Part shown: positions 1 through 9,419 of the stretch, piece by piece
Layout: each line of letters opens with the position of its first letter
Position numbering within the stretch: position 1 is the first letter of the stretch
Origin: Ensifer sp. IC4062
GTDB lineage: Bacteria; Pseudomonadota; Alphaproteobacteria; Rhizobiales; Rhizobiaceae
Assembly: GCF_020193575.1 (NCBI RefSeq)
Contig: NZ_JADYVD010000005.1
Coordinates: 113,956 to 177,955, forward strand
DNA: 64,000 nucleotides
Direction of reading: 5' to 3'
Made by a program: the position numbers and the translations under genes
The notes under the pieces: generated by a model
Seen by the model: the letters and a program-made list of their open reading frames with translations, nothing else
Told to the model about the DNA's origin: nothing
Databases searched by the model: none

Positions 1-708
1 GTTGCCCGTATCGTCGATATTCATCCCGACGGTACCGCGACGCGCGTCGCCTTCGGCGTGCTCAATCTCGCCCATCGCCACGGCAATGCGACGCCGCAGC
101 CGATGGAGAAGAACCGCAGGACGCGCGTCACGCTGATGCTTGACGCTTGCGGTTATCGCTTCCGCGCCGGCCACCGCATCCGCCTGTCGCTGTCAACGTC
201 CTACTGGCCAATGATCCTGCCGTCGCCGACCGATCCGGGCCTGACGATCGACACCGCTAGCCTTTCACTCTCCTTGCCGCTTCTCGGCGATCATCGCGAG
301 GTCGTCGTACCGCAGCCCTCCAATCCCAATCCACTGCCACACTACATCGAGCATTCGCCGGCGCAAACGCGCCGCACGGTCGAACGCGACATGACGAGAG
401 GTGTTACGCACTACCGAATCCATGAGGATACCGGCCTCGTCGAGCATCCCGGCACAGGCAACGCGACGCAGGACATCCGCGACGAAACATGGTCGATCGC
501 ACCGGACAACCCGCACTCGATGACTGGGCTTTCCACCTGGACCTGCATCGCTCAGCGCGGTGATCAGTCGATCAAGACCGTCTCGACCTCTCGGCTTGGC
601 TGCACCGAAACCGAGTGGATCACCTCGGCCAAGGTCGAGGCTTTCGAGGGCGATGAGAAGATCTTCGAGAAGACCTTCGAAAAGCGTATACGGCGAGATT
701 TCATGTGA
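1..708 (+). CDS. CocE/NonD-family hydrolase, C-terminal part (5' end outside window)
   Basis: The reading frame is open from base 1, so this is the end of a longer gene. The visible ~235 residues resemble the C-terminal non-catalytic beta-sandwich (jelly-roll) domain of the X-Pro dipeptidyl-peptidase/CocE class: a phrase close to 'GYRFRAGHRIRLSLS' followed by 'YWPMILPSP' is typical of that domain. Proteins of this class are serine acyl or peptide hydrolases, and the Ser-Asp-His domain would lie upstream of the window. No substrate can be inferred. The gene ends at TGA 706-708 and is followed by palindromic intergenic repeats, not by a co-directional gene. Confidence 0.75.
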   Translation, partial: VARIVDIHPDGTATRVAFGVLNLAHRHGNATPQPMEKNRRTRVTLMLDACGYRFRAGHRIRLSLSTSYWPMILPSPTDPGLTIDTASLSLSLPLLGDHREVVVPQPSNPNPLPHYIEHSPAQTRRTVERDMTRGVTHYRIHEDTGLVEHPGTGNATQDIRDETWSIAPDNPHSMTGLSTWTCIAQRGDQSIKTVSTSRLGCTETEWITSAKVEAFEGDEKIFEKTFEKRIRRDFM

Positions 709-748
709 GCGATCGGCGCGCTAGCCGGACAGCGCGCCGCTCATCCGA

Positions 749-913
749 CCTGCCGGCCACCTTCTCCCCGCGCGCGGGGAGAAGGGACTGCTGCCCGTCC
801 AAGGCCCCTTTACCCACCTGCGGACAGAGTCTTCCATAGGAAGCTCAAGCGGGTGCGCCAACCGCAACGGTGTCCCCTCGCCCCGCGCGGGGAGAGGGTT
901 AGGGTCAGGGGCA
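749..913. repeat. Rhizobial intergenic palindromic repeat (RIME-like), copy 1
   Basis: Two GC-rich hairpins of the form 'ccttctcccc-gcg-ggggagaagg' and 'ccccgcgcggggagaggg' face each other with about 90 bp between them. The same sequence family recurs at 4646-4788, 17096-17212 and 30347-30482. Architecture and wording match the short mosaic intergenic elements described in rhizobia; the exact family name is by recollection. Confidence 0.7.
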
Positions 914-931
914 AAGTCCAACGCCACCCAT

Positions 932-1330
932 CTATGCGCCGCTCAATCCCCGCAACGCCTCCACCGCCCGTTCCGCATCCGCCGTGGGTACGAAGACGTG
1001 GTCATGGTAATAGGCCGCGACCACATTGGCGCTGATCCGTTCGCGGGTGAGCGCCGCCGACACCGCTGCCGTCAGGCCCACGGCCTCGAGGGCGGAATGC
1101 ACGCTGAGCGTGATGAGCCGCAGAACGGGACCATAGGAAAGCCCGGCCGCTTCCGCGCGCGACCGTTCGAGAATGAGTGTCGCGCCTTCCGCCTCACGAA
1201 AAGTGCCGATCGGCTCCAGCGCAAGCCAAGACGCCGCATCGCCCTCGACGGTGCAATAGACAAATTCGCCTTCCTGCAGGATCGGGTTCATCTCCGCCAG
1301 CAGGCGGGCAAGGTCGGTCTCTCCGCTCAT
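932..1330 (-). CDS. ACT-domain protein (COG3602-like)
   Basis: A 132-residue protein. Its start is placed at the ATG at 1330 because 'gacgaggtgaaggcc' (Shine-Dalgarno-like GAGGTGA) lies just before it and the stop of the upstream hydrolase is only 5 nt away. The second half has the beta-alpha-beta layout of an ACT domain ('LITLSVHSALEAVGLTAAVS', then 'ISANVVAAYYHDHVFVP'). ACT proteins bind amino acids or other small ligands and modulate partner enzymes. This one stands alone with no attached catalytic domain. It is probably co-transcribed with the hydrolase to its right. The ligand is unknown. Confidence 0.7.
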   Translation of the reverse strand: MSGETDLARLLAEMNPILQEGEFVYCTVEGDAASWLALEPIGTFREAEGATLILERSRAEAAGLSYGPVLRLITLSVHSALEAVGLTAAVSAALTRERISANVVAAYYHDHVFVPTADAERAVEALRGLSGA

Positions 1331-1335
1331 GGCCT

Positions 1336-2259
1336 TCACCTCGTCCCGACCAGTCGCGCCACGCCGTGAACGAGGTGGAGAAAGCCTTCTTTTGCGCCCG
1401 GGCTCATATGCCGGGCCCGGAGCCACGCATGGATCATCTGCGGTTCTTCACGATAGGTGACGTCGACGCCGGCCTGTGCAAGCCGTGCCGCATAATTCCG
1501 CGCGTCATCGCGCAGCGGATCGAAAGTCGCTGCAGTGATATAGGCCGGCGGCAGCCCGGAGAGATCACGGGCCTTCAGCGGATGGGCGAAGGGATTGTCC
1601 GCAGGCGCCTTCAACACCTCCCGATAATAAGCGACGTCGGCCGTTGTGAGACCAGGCGCCTCCGCCATCTCGCCATAGGAGCCGCTGACGAGATCGCCGC
1701 CGAGAGCTGGATAGATCAGCACCTGGCCGATGATGCCGGAAAGCCCTTCGGCCTTCGCCTTGAGCACGATGCCCGCCGCGAGATTGCCACCGGCACTGTC
1801 TCCGGCGACGACCACCGGGCGGCCCTCCGCGAGCAGACCCCGCAATACCTCGTAGCAGTCTTCGAACGCCGCCGGCCAGACATGTTCCGGCGCAAGCCTG
1901 TAATCGACGGAAACAAGCTCCGCCCGGACGCCATGCGCAAGTTCGGCGCAGATCGCATCATGGCTTTCAAGAGAGCCGACGACGCAACCACCACCATGGA
2001 TGTAGAATATACGGGCCTCGGTTGTAACGTCAGCCGGGCGATAGCGCCTCACCGGTATGCGGCCACCAACATGCTCATCCCGCCGCGTGAGCCCGGTTGG
2101 AGATGGCGCATCGAAGTCGGCGCAAAGCGCGTCGTACCACTGGCGCTGTTGCTCAATGGAGGCGTTGACCGCATCGGCAGGATAAAACGCCTCGCAGCGT
2201 TCGTGAAAGGCAAGGATGCCCGGCTCAGTCGGCATTGGCCGCCATGTCTTCGAATCCAT
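1336..2259 (-). CDS. Alpha/beta hydrolase, hormone-sensitive-lipase type
   Basis: A 307-residue cytoplasmic esterase-type protein. The oxyanion-hole signature HGGG is seen in 'YIHGGGCVVGS', the nucleophile elbow is GDSAGGN, and the acid and histidine of the triad are expected in 'DPLRDDARNYA' and 'MIHAWLRAR'. These are hallmarks of the HSL/GDSAG family, which hydrolyses short acyl esters. The start at 2259 was preferred over the longer reading frame because 'cgagggagagcagc' sits immediately upstream. It diverges from the LysR gene at 2384 with a 124-bp shared control region, so that regulator could act on it. Substrate unknown. Confidence 0.85.
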   Translation of the reverse strand: MDSKTWRPMPTEPGILAFHERCEAFYPADAVNASIEQQRQWYDALCADFDAPSPTGLTRRDEHVGGRIPVRRYRPADVTTEARIFYIHGGGCVVGSLESHDAICAELAHGVRAELVSVDYRLAPEHVWPAAFEDCYEVLRGLLAEGRPVVVAGDSAGGNLAAGIVLKAKAEGLSGIIGQVLIYPALGGDLVSGSYGEMAEAPGLTTADVAYYREVLKAPADNPFAHPLKARDLSGLPPAYITAATFDPLRDDARNYAARLAQAGVDVTYREEPQMIHAWLRARHMSPGAKEGFLHLVHGVARLVGTR

Positions 2260-2383
2260 GCTGCTCTCCCTCGAAAAGACCTTACCATCTGCATCTTGCT
2301 GCGCAGGACAAAATGCGGCGGGGTATGGCGCAGCCATGCTGCCTCGCTTGCCATCGGGTCCTTGCCCGGTGTTAAGTCCGTTC

Positions 2384-3292
2384 ATGGCATTCACACTCCG
2401 GCAGTTGCAGTATTTCATCGCCGTCGCCGAACAGGGCTCCGTCACCCGCGCGGCGCAGAACCTTTCGATTTCGCAATCCTCGATCACCGAGGCGATCAAG
2501 GAACTCGAAACCGACCTCGGTGTCGAACTCTTCGACCGCCACCCGCGCGGTCTGTCGATCACCCACAACGGCCATCAGTTCCTGCGCCACGCGACGAAGA
2601 TCCTGGCCGACGTCTCCGATGCGCGGCGCAGCTTTTCCGACAGCCGCGAGGAACTTGGAGGCAAGCTCAATCTCGGCGTCACTTCGCTCGTCGCGGGCTA
2701 TGTGCTTTCCGACCTGCTCGCCCGCTACCGCCGCGCCTGTCCGGGCGTTGAGGTGAGCGCAATCGAGGACAACGGCTCCTATCTCGAACATCTGTTGATC
2801 GGTGGCGAACTCGACGTCGCGGTCATGGTGATCTCAAACCTGCGCGACCGAATGGCGCTGCAGGCTGAAATCCTCGAAACCTCTCCCTACCGTGTCTGGC
2901 TTCCGATCGGCCATCCGCTCGTCAGTGCCGATATCATCTCGGTCGGCGACATCGCCAAGGAGCCGCTGATCATGCTGACCGTGGACGAAATCGAGGAGAA
3001 TACGGGCAAGCTCCTGACGGCGCTCGGCGCCCGTCCGCACGTCGCCTTCCGCACCCGCTCCGTCGAGGCGGTCAGAAGCCTGGTCGCGACCGGTGCCGGC
3101 ATCGCCCTCTTGCCCGATCTCGTTTACCGCCCCTGGTCGCTCGAAGGAGACCGGATCGAAAGCCGCGACGTATCCGGCGCTCTGCCGGTGGTGCAGGTCG
3201 GCATGGTTTGGCGGAAGGGCTCCAGCCTGCCGCAATCGGCACGCGATTTTGTCGGCATCGCCGAGGCCCTTCGCAGCGCCCGGCCACGCTAA
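2384..3292 (+). CDS. LysR-family transcriptional regulator
   Basis: A 302-residue regulator. The N-terminal winged helix-turn-helix is clear ('LRQLQYFIAVAEQGSVTRAA', then 'SQSSITEAIKELETDLGVEL'), followed by a two-lobed periplasmic-binding-like effector domain. The ATG at 2384 is used because longer in-frame extensions lack family similarity. The gene lies between a divergent hydrolase and a co-directional polyamine-type ABC transporter operon. LysR regulators usually control adjacent genes, and a T-N11-A palindrome sits upstream of the transporter at 3339-3355. Control of the transporter is therefore the likelier role, with the amine substrate or a metabolite as co-inducer. This is inference from context. 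Confidence 0.88.
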   Translation: MAFTLRQLQYFIAVAEQGSVTRAAQNLSISQSSITEAIKELETDLGVELFDRHPRGLSITHNGHQFLRHATKILADVSDARRSFSDSREELGGKLNLGVTSLVAGYVLSDLLARYRRACPGVEVSAIEDNGSYLEHLLIGGELDVAVMVISNLRDRMALQAEILETSPYRVWLPIGHPLVSADIISVGDIAKEPLIMLTVDEIEENTGKLLTALGARPHVAFRTRSVEAVRSLVATGAGIALLPDLVYRPWSLEGDRIESRDVSGALPVVQVGMVWRKGSSLPQSARDFVGIAEALRSARPR

Positions 3293-3338
3293 ACTTCCGT
3301 TCGGTTCGAGGAATGCGCACGGAAGTTTATTGCACTGA

Positions 3339-3355
3339 TATCGGAAAAACCGATA
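3339..3355. promoter_or_regulatory. Candidate LysR-type operator upstream of the ABC transporter operon
   Basis: The perfect inverted repeat TATCGG-AAAAA-CCGATA contains a T-N11-A core (T3341 to A3353), the usual LysR-box pattern. It lies about 100 bp before the binding-protein start codon. Whether the neighbouring regulator binds it is untested. Confidence 0.45.
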
Positions 3356-3456
3356 CCTCCATTCTGATTAATGAATTTGCGAATACGGAGAAATCAAGGC
3401 ACGCTTCGATCCGGGAACAAAGCTGCAAAACGCGGCATAAATTGGGGAGACTTCCG

Positions 3457-4617
3457 ATGAAGCAGATCTTGAAATCCTGCACGGCGCTCACTCTTTCGCT
3501 GGGGCTCATCGCCCCTGCGCTCGCGCAGGAGCCGCTGAAGGAGTTGGGCAAAGGCGAAGGGGAGCTCTCGATCGTCGCTTGGGCCGGCTATATCGAGCGT
3601 GGCGAAACCGACAAGAACTACGATTGGGTCACCGACTTCGAGAAAAAGACGGGCTGCAAGGTCAGCGTCAAGACCGCGGCCACCTCGGATGAAATGGTCG
3701 CCCTGATGAACGAAGGCGGCTTCGACCTCGTCACTGCCTCGGGCGATGCCTCCCTTAGGCTCGTCGCGGGTAAACGCGTCCAGCCGATCAACACCGACCT
3801 TATCCCGAGCTGGAAGACGATCGACGAGCGCATGCAGAATGCGCCGTGGCACACGGTCAACGGCGTCCACTACGGTACGCCCTATGTCTGGGGTCCGAAC
3901 GTGCTGATGTACAACACCGAGGCCTTTAAGGGTGAAGCGCCGAAGAGCTGGAACGTCGTGTTCGAGGAAATGACGCTGCCTGACGGCAAATCCAACAAGG
4001 GCCGCGTCCAGGCCTATGACGGCCCGATCCATGTCGCCGATGCCGCCAACTACCTGATGGCGCACAAGCCCGAGCTCGGCATAAAGGATCCCTACGAGCT
4101 CAATGAGGAGCAGTATAAGGCAGCGCTCGACCTACTTCGCACCCAGCGCACCCTCGTCGGCCGCTACTGGCACGACGCGATGATCCAGATCGACGATTTC
4201 AAGAACGAGGGCGTCGTCGCTTCCGGCTCCTGGCCGTTCCAGGTCAACCTGATGGAGGCCGAAAAGCTGCCGATCGCCTCTGTCATCCCAGAGGAAGGGG
4301 TAACGGGCTGGGCCGATACAACCATGCTGCACGCCGACAGCGAGCATCCGAACTGCGCCTATATGTGGATGGAGCATTCATTGTCACCCAAGGTACAGGG
4401 CGATGTCTCCGCCTGGTTCGGCGCGAACCCCTCGGTCGGCGCCGCCTGCAAGGGCAACGAACTTTTGACCGACGCCGGCTGTAAGACCAACGGCTACGAG
4501 GATTTCGAGAAGGTCAAGTTCTGGAAGACGCCGGTGGCGAAGTGTGAGAGCCAGGGCGAATGCGTGCCCTATCACCGCTGGGTTTCCGACTATATCGGCG
4601 TGATCGGCGGACGGTAA
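3457..4617 (+). CDS. Periplasmic substrate-binding protein, spermidine/putrescine (PotD) type
   Basis: A 386-residue exported protein. Residues 1-24 form a Sec signal peptide ending 'APALAQ'. The mature part has the PotD-like opening 'LSIVAWAGYIERG', a lobe with 'FDLVTASGDASLRL', and 'YGTPYVWGPNVLMYNT', which is typical of polyamine binders. The start was set at the ATG followed by the signal peptide, after 'ttggggagacttccg'. It heads a transporter operon with an ATPase, two permeases and an aldehyde dehydrogenase, which points to uptake of a diamine or polyamine that is then oxidised. The four cysteines near the C terminus (GAACKGN, AGCKTNG, KCESQGEC) may form disulphides. Ligand identity is inferred from family and context only. 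Confidence 0.88.
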   Translation: MKQILKSCTALTLSLGLIAPALAQEPLKELGKGEGELSIVAWAGYIERGETDKNYDWVTDFEKKTGCKVSVKTAATSDEMVALMNEGGFDLVTASGDASLRLVAGKRVQPINTDLIPSWKTIDERMQNAPWHTVNGVHYGTPYVWGPNVLMYNTEAFKGEAPKSWNVVFEEMTLPDGKSNKGRVQAYDGPIHVADAANYLMAHKPELGIKDPYELNEEQYKAALDLLRTQRTLVGRYWHDAMIQIDDFKNEGVVASGSWPFQVNLMEAEKLPIASVIPEEGVTGWADTTMLHADSEHPNCAYMWMEHSLSPKVQGDVSAWFGANPSVGAACKGNELLTDAGCKTNGYEDFEKVKFWKTPVAKCESQGECVPYHRWVSDYIGVIGGR

Positions 4618-4645
4618 GTTAGCCGCAACTGCATCGCAAGCATCG

Positions 4646-4788
4646 CCCCTCACCCTAACCCTCTCCCGCTCGCGGGGAGAGGGAACGCCTTCGGCAAAGC
4701 CGCCGCGTGACCTTGAAGCGAGGCGCCCGCCGCGAGTCCCTTCTCCCCGCTCGCGGGAGAAGGTCGCGGCAGCGGGATGAGGTGCCGG
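4646..4788. repeat. RIME-like palindromic repeat inside the ABC operon, copy 2
   Basis: The sequence opens 'cccctcaccctaaccctctc' and contains a 'ctctcccgctcgcggggagagg' hairpin, then 'ccttctccccgctcgcggga' with its complementary arm. It fills most of the 188-bp gap between the binding-protein gene and the ATPase gene, so it lies within the presumed transcript. Such a hairpin could act as an mRNA stabiliser or attenuator, giving more binding protein than membrane components. Confidence 0.7.
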
Positions 4789-4805
4789 AATACTGGAGTT
4801 TCCCT

Positions 4806-5804
4806 ATGACCACCGCCGTCCTCTTCGACAACGTTTCCCGCCACTTCGGCGTCGTCCGCGCCGTCGATCGCGTGAATCTCGACATCGCCGAGGGCGAATT
4901 CTTCGCCATGCTCGGGCCCTCGGGCTCCGGCAAGACCACGTGCCTCAGACTGATGGCCGGCTTCGAGCAGCCGACCGGCGGCCACATCGAAATTTTCGGC
5001 GAGACGGCCGAGGGTGTGCCGCCCTACCGGCGCAGCGTCAACACCGTGTTCCAGGATTATGCGCTCTTTCCGCATCTCTCGACTCTCGACAATGTTGCCT
5101 ACGGCCTGATGGTCAAGGGCGCCGGACGCGAGGAACGGCGCAAGGCCGCCGAGGACGCGCTCGCCATGGTCAAGCTTCCGGGCTATGGCACACGCCGGCC
5201 CGGCCAGCTTTCCGGCGGCCAGCGCCAGCGCGTGGCCCTTGCCCGCGCGCTCGTCAACAAGCCCAAGGTTCTGCTTCTCGACGAGCCGCTTGGAGCGCTC
5301 GATCTGAAGCTCCGCGAACAGATGCAGGAGGAGCTGAAGAGCCTGCAGAAATCGCTCGGCATCACCTTCGTCTTCGTCACCCACGACCAGGGCGAGGCGC
5401 TGTCGATGGCGGACCGCATCGCGGTCTTCAACGAGGGCCGGATCCAGCAGCTCGGCAGGCCGGAAGAGGTCTATAACCAGCCGAAGACCCGCTTCGTCGC
5501 CGACTTCGTCGGGTCGTCCAACGTGCTCTCGACGAAGCTCTGCCAAAGGCTGGGGGTGAAGGCAGCCTTCGCCAGCCTGCGGCCGGAAGCGATCGCGCTC
5601 GCGGCCCCGAGCAACGGCGCTCTGAGTCTGGCCGGCACCATCGCCGGCCAGAGCTTCCTCGGCGCCACAAACCGCGTCGTCGTCGATGTCGACGGTGCGC
5701 GTATCGCCGTTGCGTCCCCTGCGGCACACGCGGTCCCGGCCATCGGCAGCCCGGTCACAATCAGCTTCGCCGCGCGCGACCTTCACCCGATGGAGGACGC
5801 ATGA
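4806..5804 (+). CDS. ABC transporter ATP-binding protein, PotA type
   Basis: A 332-residue cytoplasmic ATPase that energises the adjacent importer. Walker A is GPSGSGKTT (about residue 38), the Q-loop lies in 'FQDYALFPH', the signature is LSGGQRQRVALARAL, Walker B is LLLDEPLGALD, and the switch His is in 'VTHDQGEA'. The C-terminal ~80 residues match the TOBE/OB regulatory domain of polyamine importers. The ATG at 4806 follows 'tactggag' and begins the conserved 'VLFDNVSRHFG'. The stop codon overlaps the next gene's start by 4 nt (ATGA), so translation is probably coupled. Confidence 0.92.
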   Translation: MTTAVLFDNVSRHFGVVRAVDRVNLDIAEGEFFAMLGPSGSGKTTCLRLMAGFEQPTGGHIEIFGETAEGVPPYRRSVNTVFQDYALFPHLSTLDNVAYGLMVKGAGREERRKAAEDALAMVKLPGYGTRRPGQLSGGQRQRVALARALVNKPKVLLLDEPLGALDLKLREQMQEELKSLQKSLGITFVFVTHDQGEALSMADRIAVFNEGRIQQLGRPEEVYNQPKTRFVADFVGSSNVLSTKLCQRLGVKAAFASLRPEAIALAAPSNGALSLAGTIAGQSFLGATNRVVVDVDGARIAVASPAAHAVPAIGSPVTISFAARDLHPMEDA

Positions 5805-6751
5805 CCGTCATCGCCGAAAGCATCATTCTTCCAGAACGTCGCGGTACCGCCGGGCGTCTCTCGGACTTCTTCTGGAGGCACCCGCATGTGCTTCTCGCGG
5901 TGCTGCTCGGGCCGCCGCTTCTCTGGCTCGGTATCGTCTATCTCGGTTCGCTCTTCGCACTTCTGCTGCAGAGCTTCTTCTCGATCGACGACTTCTCCGG
6001 CCTGATCAACTACGAATTCACGCTCGCCACCTACCGCCAGCTTCTGAGCGAAACCAATCTCGACATCATCATCCGCACCGTCACGATGGCGGCGGTGGTG
6101 ACGCTCGTCTCCGCGCTCATCGCCTTTCCGATCGCCTACTACGCGGCACGCTACGCGCGCGGAAAATGGAAGGTGCTGTTCTATCTCGGCGTCATGCTGC
6201 CGCTCTGGTCGAGCTACCTCGTCAAGATCTATGCGTGGAAGCTGGTCCTCGCTAAGGAGGGCATTGTCACCTGGTTCTTCGAGAAACTAAACCTGCTCTG
6301 GTTGCTCGACGCATGGCTCGCGCTTCCAGTCGTCGGCGGCAATTCGCTGTCGGTCAGCTACACCGGCACATTCGTCGTCTTCGTCTATGTCTGGATGCCG
6401 TTCATGATCCTGCCGATTCAGGCGGCACTGGAGCGGGTACCGTCAAACCTGATCGAAGCGTCGTCCGATCTCGGCGGCACGCCGGCCCAGACCTTCCGCT
6501 ACGTGCTCTTTCCCTTAGCGCTGCCGGGCATCGTCGCCGGATCGATCTTCACCTTCTCGCTGACGCTCGGTGATTACATCATCCCGCAGATCATCGGCTC
6601 GTCGCGGCTCTTTATCGGCCAGGCGGTCTACGCCCAGCAAGGCACCGCCGGCAACATCCCGCTCGCCGCCGCCTTCACGGTCGTGCCGATCGTCATCATG
6701 GGCCTCTATCTCTGGATGGCCAAGCGCATGGGGGCCTTCGATGCGCTCTGA
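5801..6751 (+). CDS. ABC transporter permease, PotB type
   Basis: A 316-residue inner-membrane protein with six or more hydrophobic segments and the importer EAA-type loop ('[20 protein letters not shown]') that docks on the ATPase. The long N-terminal extension before the first membrane segment is common in PotB-type subunits. It overlaps the ATPase gene by 4 nt and the next permease gene by 11 nt, consistent with one translationally coupled transport operon for a polyamine-like solute. Confidence 0.9.
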   Translation: MTVIAESIILPERRGTAGRLSDFFWRHPHVLLAVLLGPPLLWLGIVYLGSLFALLLQSFFSIDDFSGLINYEFTLATYRQLLSETNLDIIIRTVTMAAVVTLVSALIAFPIAYYAARYARGKWKVLFYLGVMLPLWSSYLVKIYAWKLVLAKEGIVTWFFEKLNLLWLLDAWLALPVVGGNSLSVSYTGTFVVFVYVWMPFMILPIQAALERVPSNLIEASSDLGGTPAQTFRYVLFPLALPGIVAGSIFTFSLTLGDYIIPQIIGSSRLFIGQAVYAQQGTAGNIPLAAAFTVVPIVIMGLYLWMAKRMGAFDAL

Positions 6752-7556
6752 AAAATCGAACCGCGCTCCCCTCAGCCTGAAAATCGCGGCCGCAGCCGGC
6801 CTCGCCTTCATGCACCTGCCGATCCTGCTGATCTTTCTCTATGCCTTCACGACGGAGGAGAAGAGCTATCAGTTCCCGCCGCCCGGCCTGACGACGCAGT
6901 GGTTCGGCGTCGCCTGGGACCGGCCGGATGTCTGGGCAGCGCTGGCGCTCTCGGTCAAGGTCGCCTCGATCGCCACGGCCACGGCCCTGGTGCTCGGAAC
7001 GCTCTGTGCCGCTGCCATCAGCCAGACACGCTTCTTCGGCCGCGAGACGATCTCGCTGCTTGTCATCCTGCCGATTGCGCTTCCGGGCATCATCACTGGC
7101 ATCGCACTGCGCTCGGCCTTCTCCATGGCGGATATCCCGTTTTCCTTCTGGACCATCGTTCTCGGCCACGCGACCTTCTGCATCGTCGTCGTCTACAACA
7201 ATGCTGTTGCCCGCTTCCGGCGGATCTCCGGCTCGCTGATCGAGGCCTCGATGGATCTCGGCGCCGACGGTTTCCAGACGTTCCGCTACGTGATCCTGCC
7301 GAACATCGGCACGGCGCTGCTTGCCGGCGGCATGCTCGCCTTCGCGCTTTCCTTCGACGAGGTGATCGTCACGACCTTCACTGCCGGGCAGCAATCGACC
7401 CTGCCGATCTGGATGCTGGAAGAGTTGATCCGTCCGCGCCAACGCCCGGTGACCAATGTCGTCGCCATGATCGTGGTTGTCGTAACCTTCCTGCCGATCC
7501 TCGGCGCCTACTACCTGACGCGCGACGGCGACCAGATCGCCGGCGCTAGCAAATGA
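6741..7556 (+). CDS. ABC transporter permease, PotC type
   Basis: A 271-residue second permease subunit. It has the classic opening (basic N terminus, then a long hydrophobic stretch with '[12 protein letters not shown]'), five further membrane segments, and the EAA loop '[20 protein letters not shown]'. The start at 6741 lies inside the end of the previous gene (11-nt overlap). A longer upstream reading frame exists but covers permease-1 coding sequence, so it is not used. Pairs with the 5801-6751 product to form the channel. Confidence 0.9.
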   Translation: MRSEKSNRAPLSLKIAAAAGLAFMHLPILLIFLYAFTTEEKSYQFPPPGLTTQWFGVAWDRPDVWAALALSVKVASIATATALVLGTLCAAAISQTRFFGRETISLLVILPIALPGIITGIALRSAFSMADIPFSFWTIVLGHATFCIVVVYNNAVARFRRISGSLIEASMDLGADGFQTFRYVILPNIGTALLAGGMLAFALSFDEVIVTTFTAGQQSTLPIWMLEELIRPRQRPVTNVVAMIVVVVTFLPILGAYYLTRDGDQIAGASK

Positions 7557-7581
7557 AATCGAACGCAAAGGGAGAACAGAC

Positions 7582-9009
7582 ATGGACACCCAACTCTTGA
7601 TCGGATCGCGCTTCGAAGCCGGGACCGAGGTCGAGGAGCACATCCTGAACCCAAGGACGGGCGCCAAGATCATCGATGTCGCGGAGGCTTCCCATGCGCA
7701 AGTCGACGTCGCCGTCGACGCGGCCGAGCGCGCCTTCGTCGCCTGGTCGCAGACAACGCCCGCCGAGCGCTCGAACTATCTCCTGAAGATCGCCGACGCG
7801 ATCGAGAGGGACGCCGACGGCTTCGCCGCGCTGGAGGCGCTGAACTGCGGCAAACCGATCAATGCCGTGAAGAACGACGAATTGCCGGCGATCATCGACT
7901 GCTGGCGCTTCTTCGCCGGTGCGGTGCGCAACCTGCATGCGCCGACGGCCGGTGAATATCTGCCGGGGCATACCTCGATGATCCGCCGCGACCCGATTGG
8001 CATCGTCGGTTCGATCGCGCCCTGGAACTACCCGCTGATGATGATGGCCTGGAAGCTGGCCCCCGCGATCGGCGGCGGCAACACGGTAGTCTTCAAGCCT
8101 TCCGAACAGACGCCGCTGACCGCGCTGAAGCTTGCGCGGCTGCTCGCGGAGATCCTGCCGGAAGGTGTCGTCAACGTCGTCACCGGCCGCGGCGAAACCG
8201 TCGGCAATACGCTCATCAACCATCCGAAGATCGCCATGGTCTCGATCACGGGCGATATCGCCACCGGCAAGAAGGTGCTCGCCGCGGCCGCCAAGACGGT
8301 GAAGCGCACCCATCTCGAACTCGGCGGCAAGGCGCCGGTCATCGTCTATGACGACGCAGACCTGGAGGCTGTTGTGAACGGCATCCGCACTTTCGGCTAC
8401 TACAATGCAGGCCAGGATTGCACTGCTGCCTGCCGCATCTATGCCGAGGCAGGCATCTACGAGAAGCTCGTTGCCGATCTGACGTCCGCGGTCTCGACAA
8501 TCCGCTACAACCTTGATGACGATACCGAAAACGAGATCGGTCCGTTAATCTCCAAGCGCCAGCGCGACCGGGTCGCGAGCTTCGTCGAACGGGCGGCGGA
8601 CCAGAAGCACATCGACATCACCACCGGTGGCGCCGCAGGCAGCAACGACGGCTTCTTCTTCAAGCCGACGGTCGTCGCCGGCGCCACGCAGGAAGACGAG
8701 ATCGTGCGCCGCGAAGTTTTCGGGCCGGTGGTTTCCGTCACACGCTTCACCGGCAGCGATGATGCCGTCGCCTGGGCGAACGACAGCGACTATGGCCTCG
8801 CCTCTTCCGTCTGGACGAAGGACATCACCAAGGCGATGCGGGCGGCGTCCCGCCTGCAATATGGCTGCACCTGGATCAACACGCATTTCATGCTGACCAA
8901 TGAGATGCCGCATGGCGGCGTCAAGCAGTCCGGCTACGGGAAAGATATGTCGGTCTACGCGCTCGAGGACTACACGGCCGTTCGCCACATCATGATCAAT
9001 CATGGTTGA
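7582..9009 (+). CDS. Aldehyde dehydrogenase, gamma-aminobutyraldehyde dehydrogenase type
   Basis: A 475-residue NAD(P)-dependent aldehyde dehydrogenase. The Rossmann pocket '[20 protein letters not shown]', the catalytic Glu motif LELGGKAP, and the catalytic Cys motif '[11 protein letters not shown]' are all present. A strong ribosome site ('aagggagaacagac') precedes the ATG. Position at the end of a polyamine-type importer operon, 25 nt after the last permease, suggests oxidation of an aminoaldehyde such as 4-aminobutanal to the amino acid. Similar enzymes act on betaine aldehyde, so the substrate is an inference. The operon contains no amine aminotransferase or oxidase; that step would be encoded elsewhere. 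Confidence 0.85.
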   Translation: MDTQLLIGSRFEAGTEVEEHILNPRTGAKIIDVAEASHAQVDVAVDAAERAFVAWSQTTPAERSNYLLKIADAIERDADGFAALEALNCGKPINAVKNDELPAIIDCWRFFAGAVRNLHAPTAGEYLPGHTSMIRRDPIGIVGSIAPWNYPLMMMAWKLAPAIGGGNTVVFKPSEQTPLTALKLARLLAEILPEGVVNVVTGRGETVGNTLINHPKIAMVSITGDIATGKKVLAAAAKTVKRTHLELGGKAPVIVYDDADLEAVVNGIRTFGYYNAGQDCTAACRIYAEAGIYEKLVADLTSAVSTIRYNLDDDTENEIGPLISKRQRDRVASFVERAADQKHIDITTGGAAGSNDGFFFKPTVVAGATQEDEIVRREVFGPVVSVTRFTGSDDAVAWANDSDYGLASSVWTKDITKAMRAASRLQYGCTWINTHFMLTNEMPHGGVKQSGYGKDMSVYALEDYTAVRHIMINHG

Positions 9010-9023
9010 TGGAGGATGCCATC

Positions 9024-9181
9024 ATGTACCGCCGTCAATACTCGCCGCCGCCGGCGCGCTGGGCCTGAGCACCCTTGTGTTGCCGCCGGCTGCCTTCGCC
9101 ACCGATGCTGCCCCACTAGTGGTTGCTGCCTTTGTCGCGGCGAGGAACGCCCGCGATTCGGGCAAGGCCGCTTCCTACTAA
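9024..9181 (+). pseudogene. Decayed fragment of an exported (possibly Tat-targeted) protein
   Basis: An ATG at 9024 gives MYRRQ and then a short frame. Shifting to the frame that starts at 9035 gives a convincing signal-peptide tail, 'ILAAAGALGLSTLVLPPAAF', followed by ATDAAPLVV and a stop at 9179-9181. Joining the two by a frameshift would yield an RRQ-type twin-arginine signal. Only about 20 mature residues remain, so this looks like a relic. It could also be chance; the only evidence is the signal-like composition. Confidence 0.3.
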
Positions 9182-9246
9182 TGTAGCCGCCCCTCTCGGC
9201 CGACCGTACGAAGTTCGCGCCCGCGGGAGTCCAAAACACATCGGCA

Positions 9247-9289
9247 AAACAACCCTCCGGTCGATCTCAGATCGACCGGAGGGTTGTTT
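9247..9289. terminator. Perfect 21-bp inverted repeat, probable bidirectional terminator
   Basis: Bases 9247-9267 are the exact reverse complement of 9269-9289, with a single base between them. The stem is GC-rich in the centre (ccctccgg/ccggaggg) and ends in AAACAA/TTGTTT, giving a U-rich tail on either strand. It separates the transporter operon from the fhu genes. Confidence 0.75.
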
Positions 9290-9419
9290 ATGCACCTCCA
9301 TCAAACACCGCGAACATGAGACGGCATGGCACGCCGCGTGCGCAACTGTTGCAGATTTCCCACAAAATTTTAAACATGAGTCCAATAGTCATGAAAAAAC
9401 TCTTGCGCCGGCATAAATC

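Noticed and set aside
749..913. Repeated hairpins as a CRISPR array
   Set aside because: Only two units, strongly palindromic, with no regular spacers and copies scattered at three other sites; these are dispersed intergenic repeats.
4650..5786. 378-codon minus-strand open frame
   Set aside because: Antisense to the transporter ATPase gene, which has all ABC motifs.
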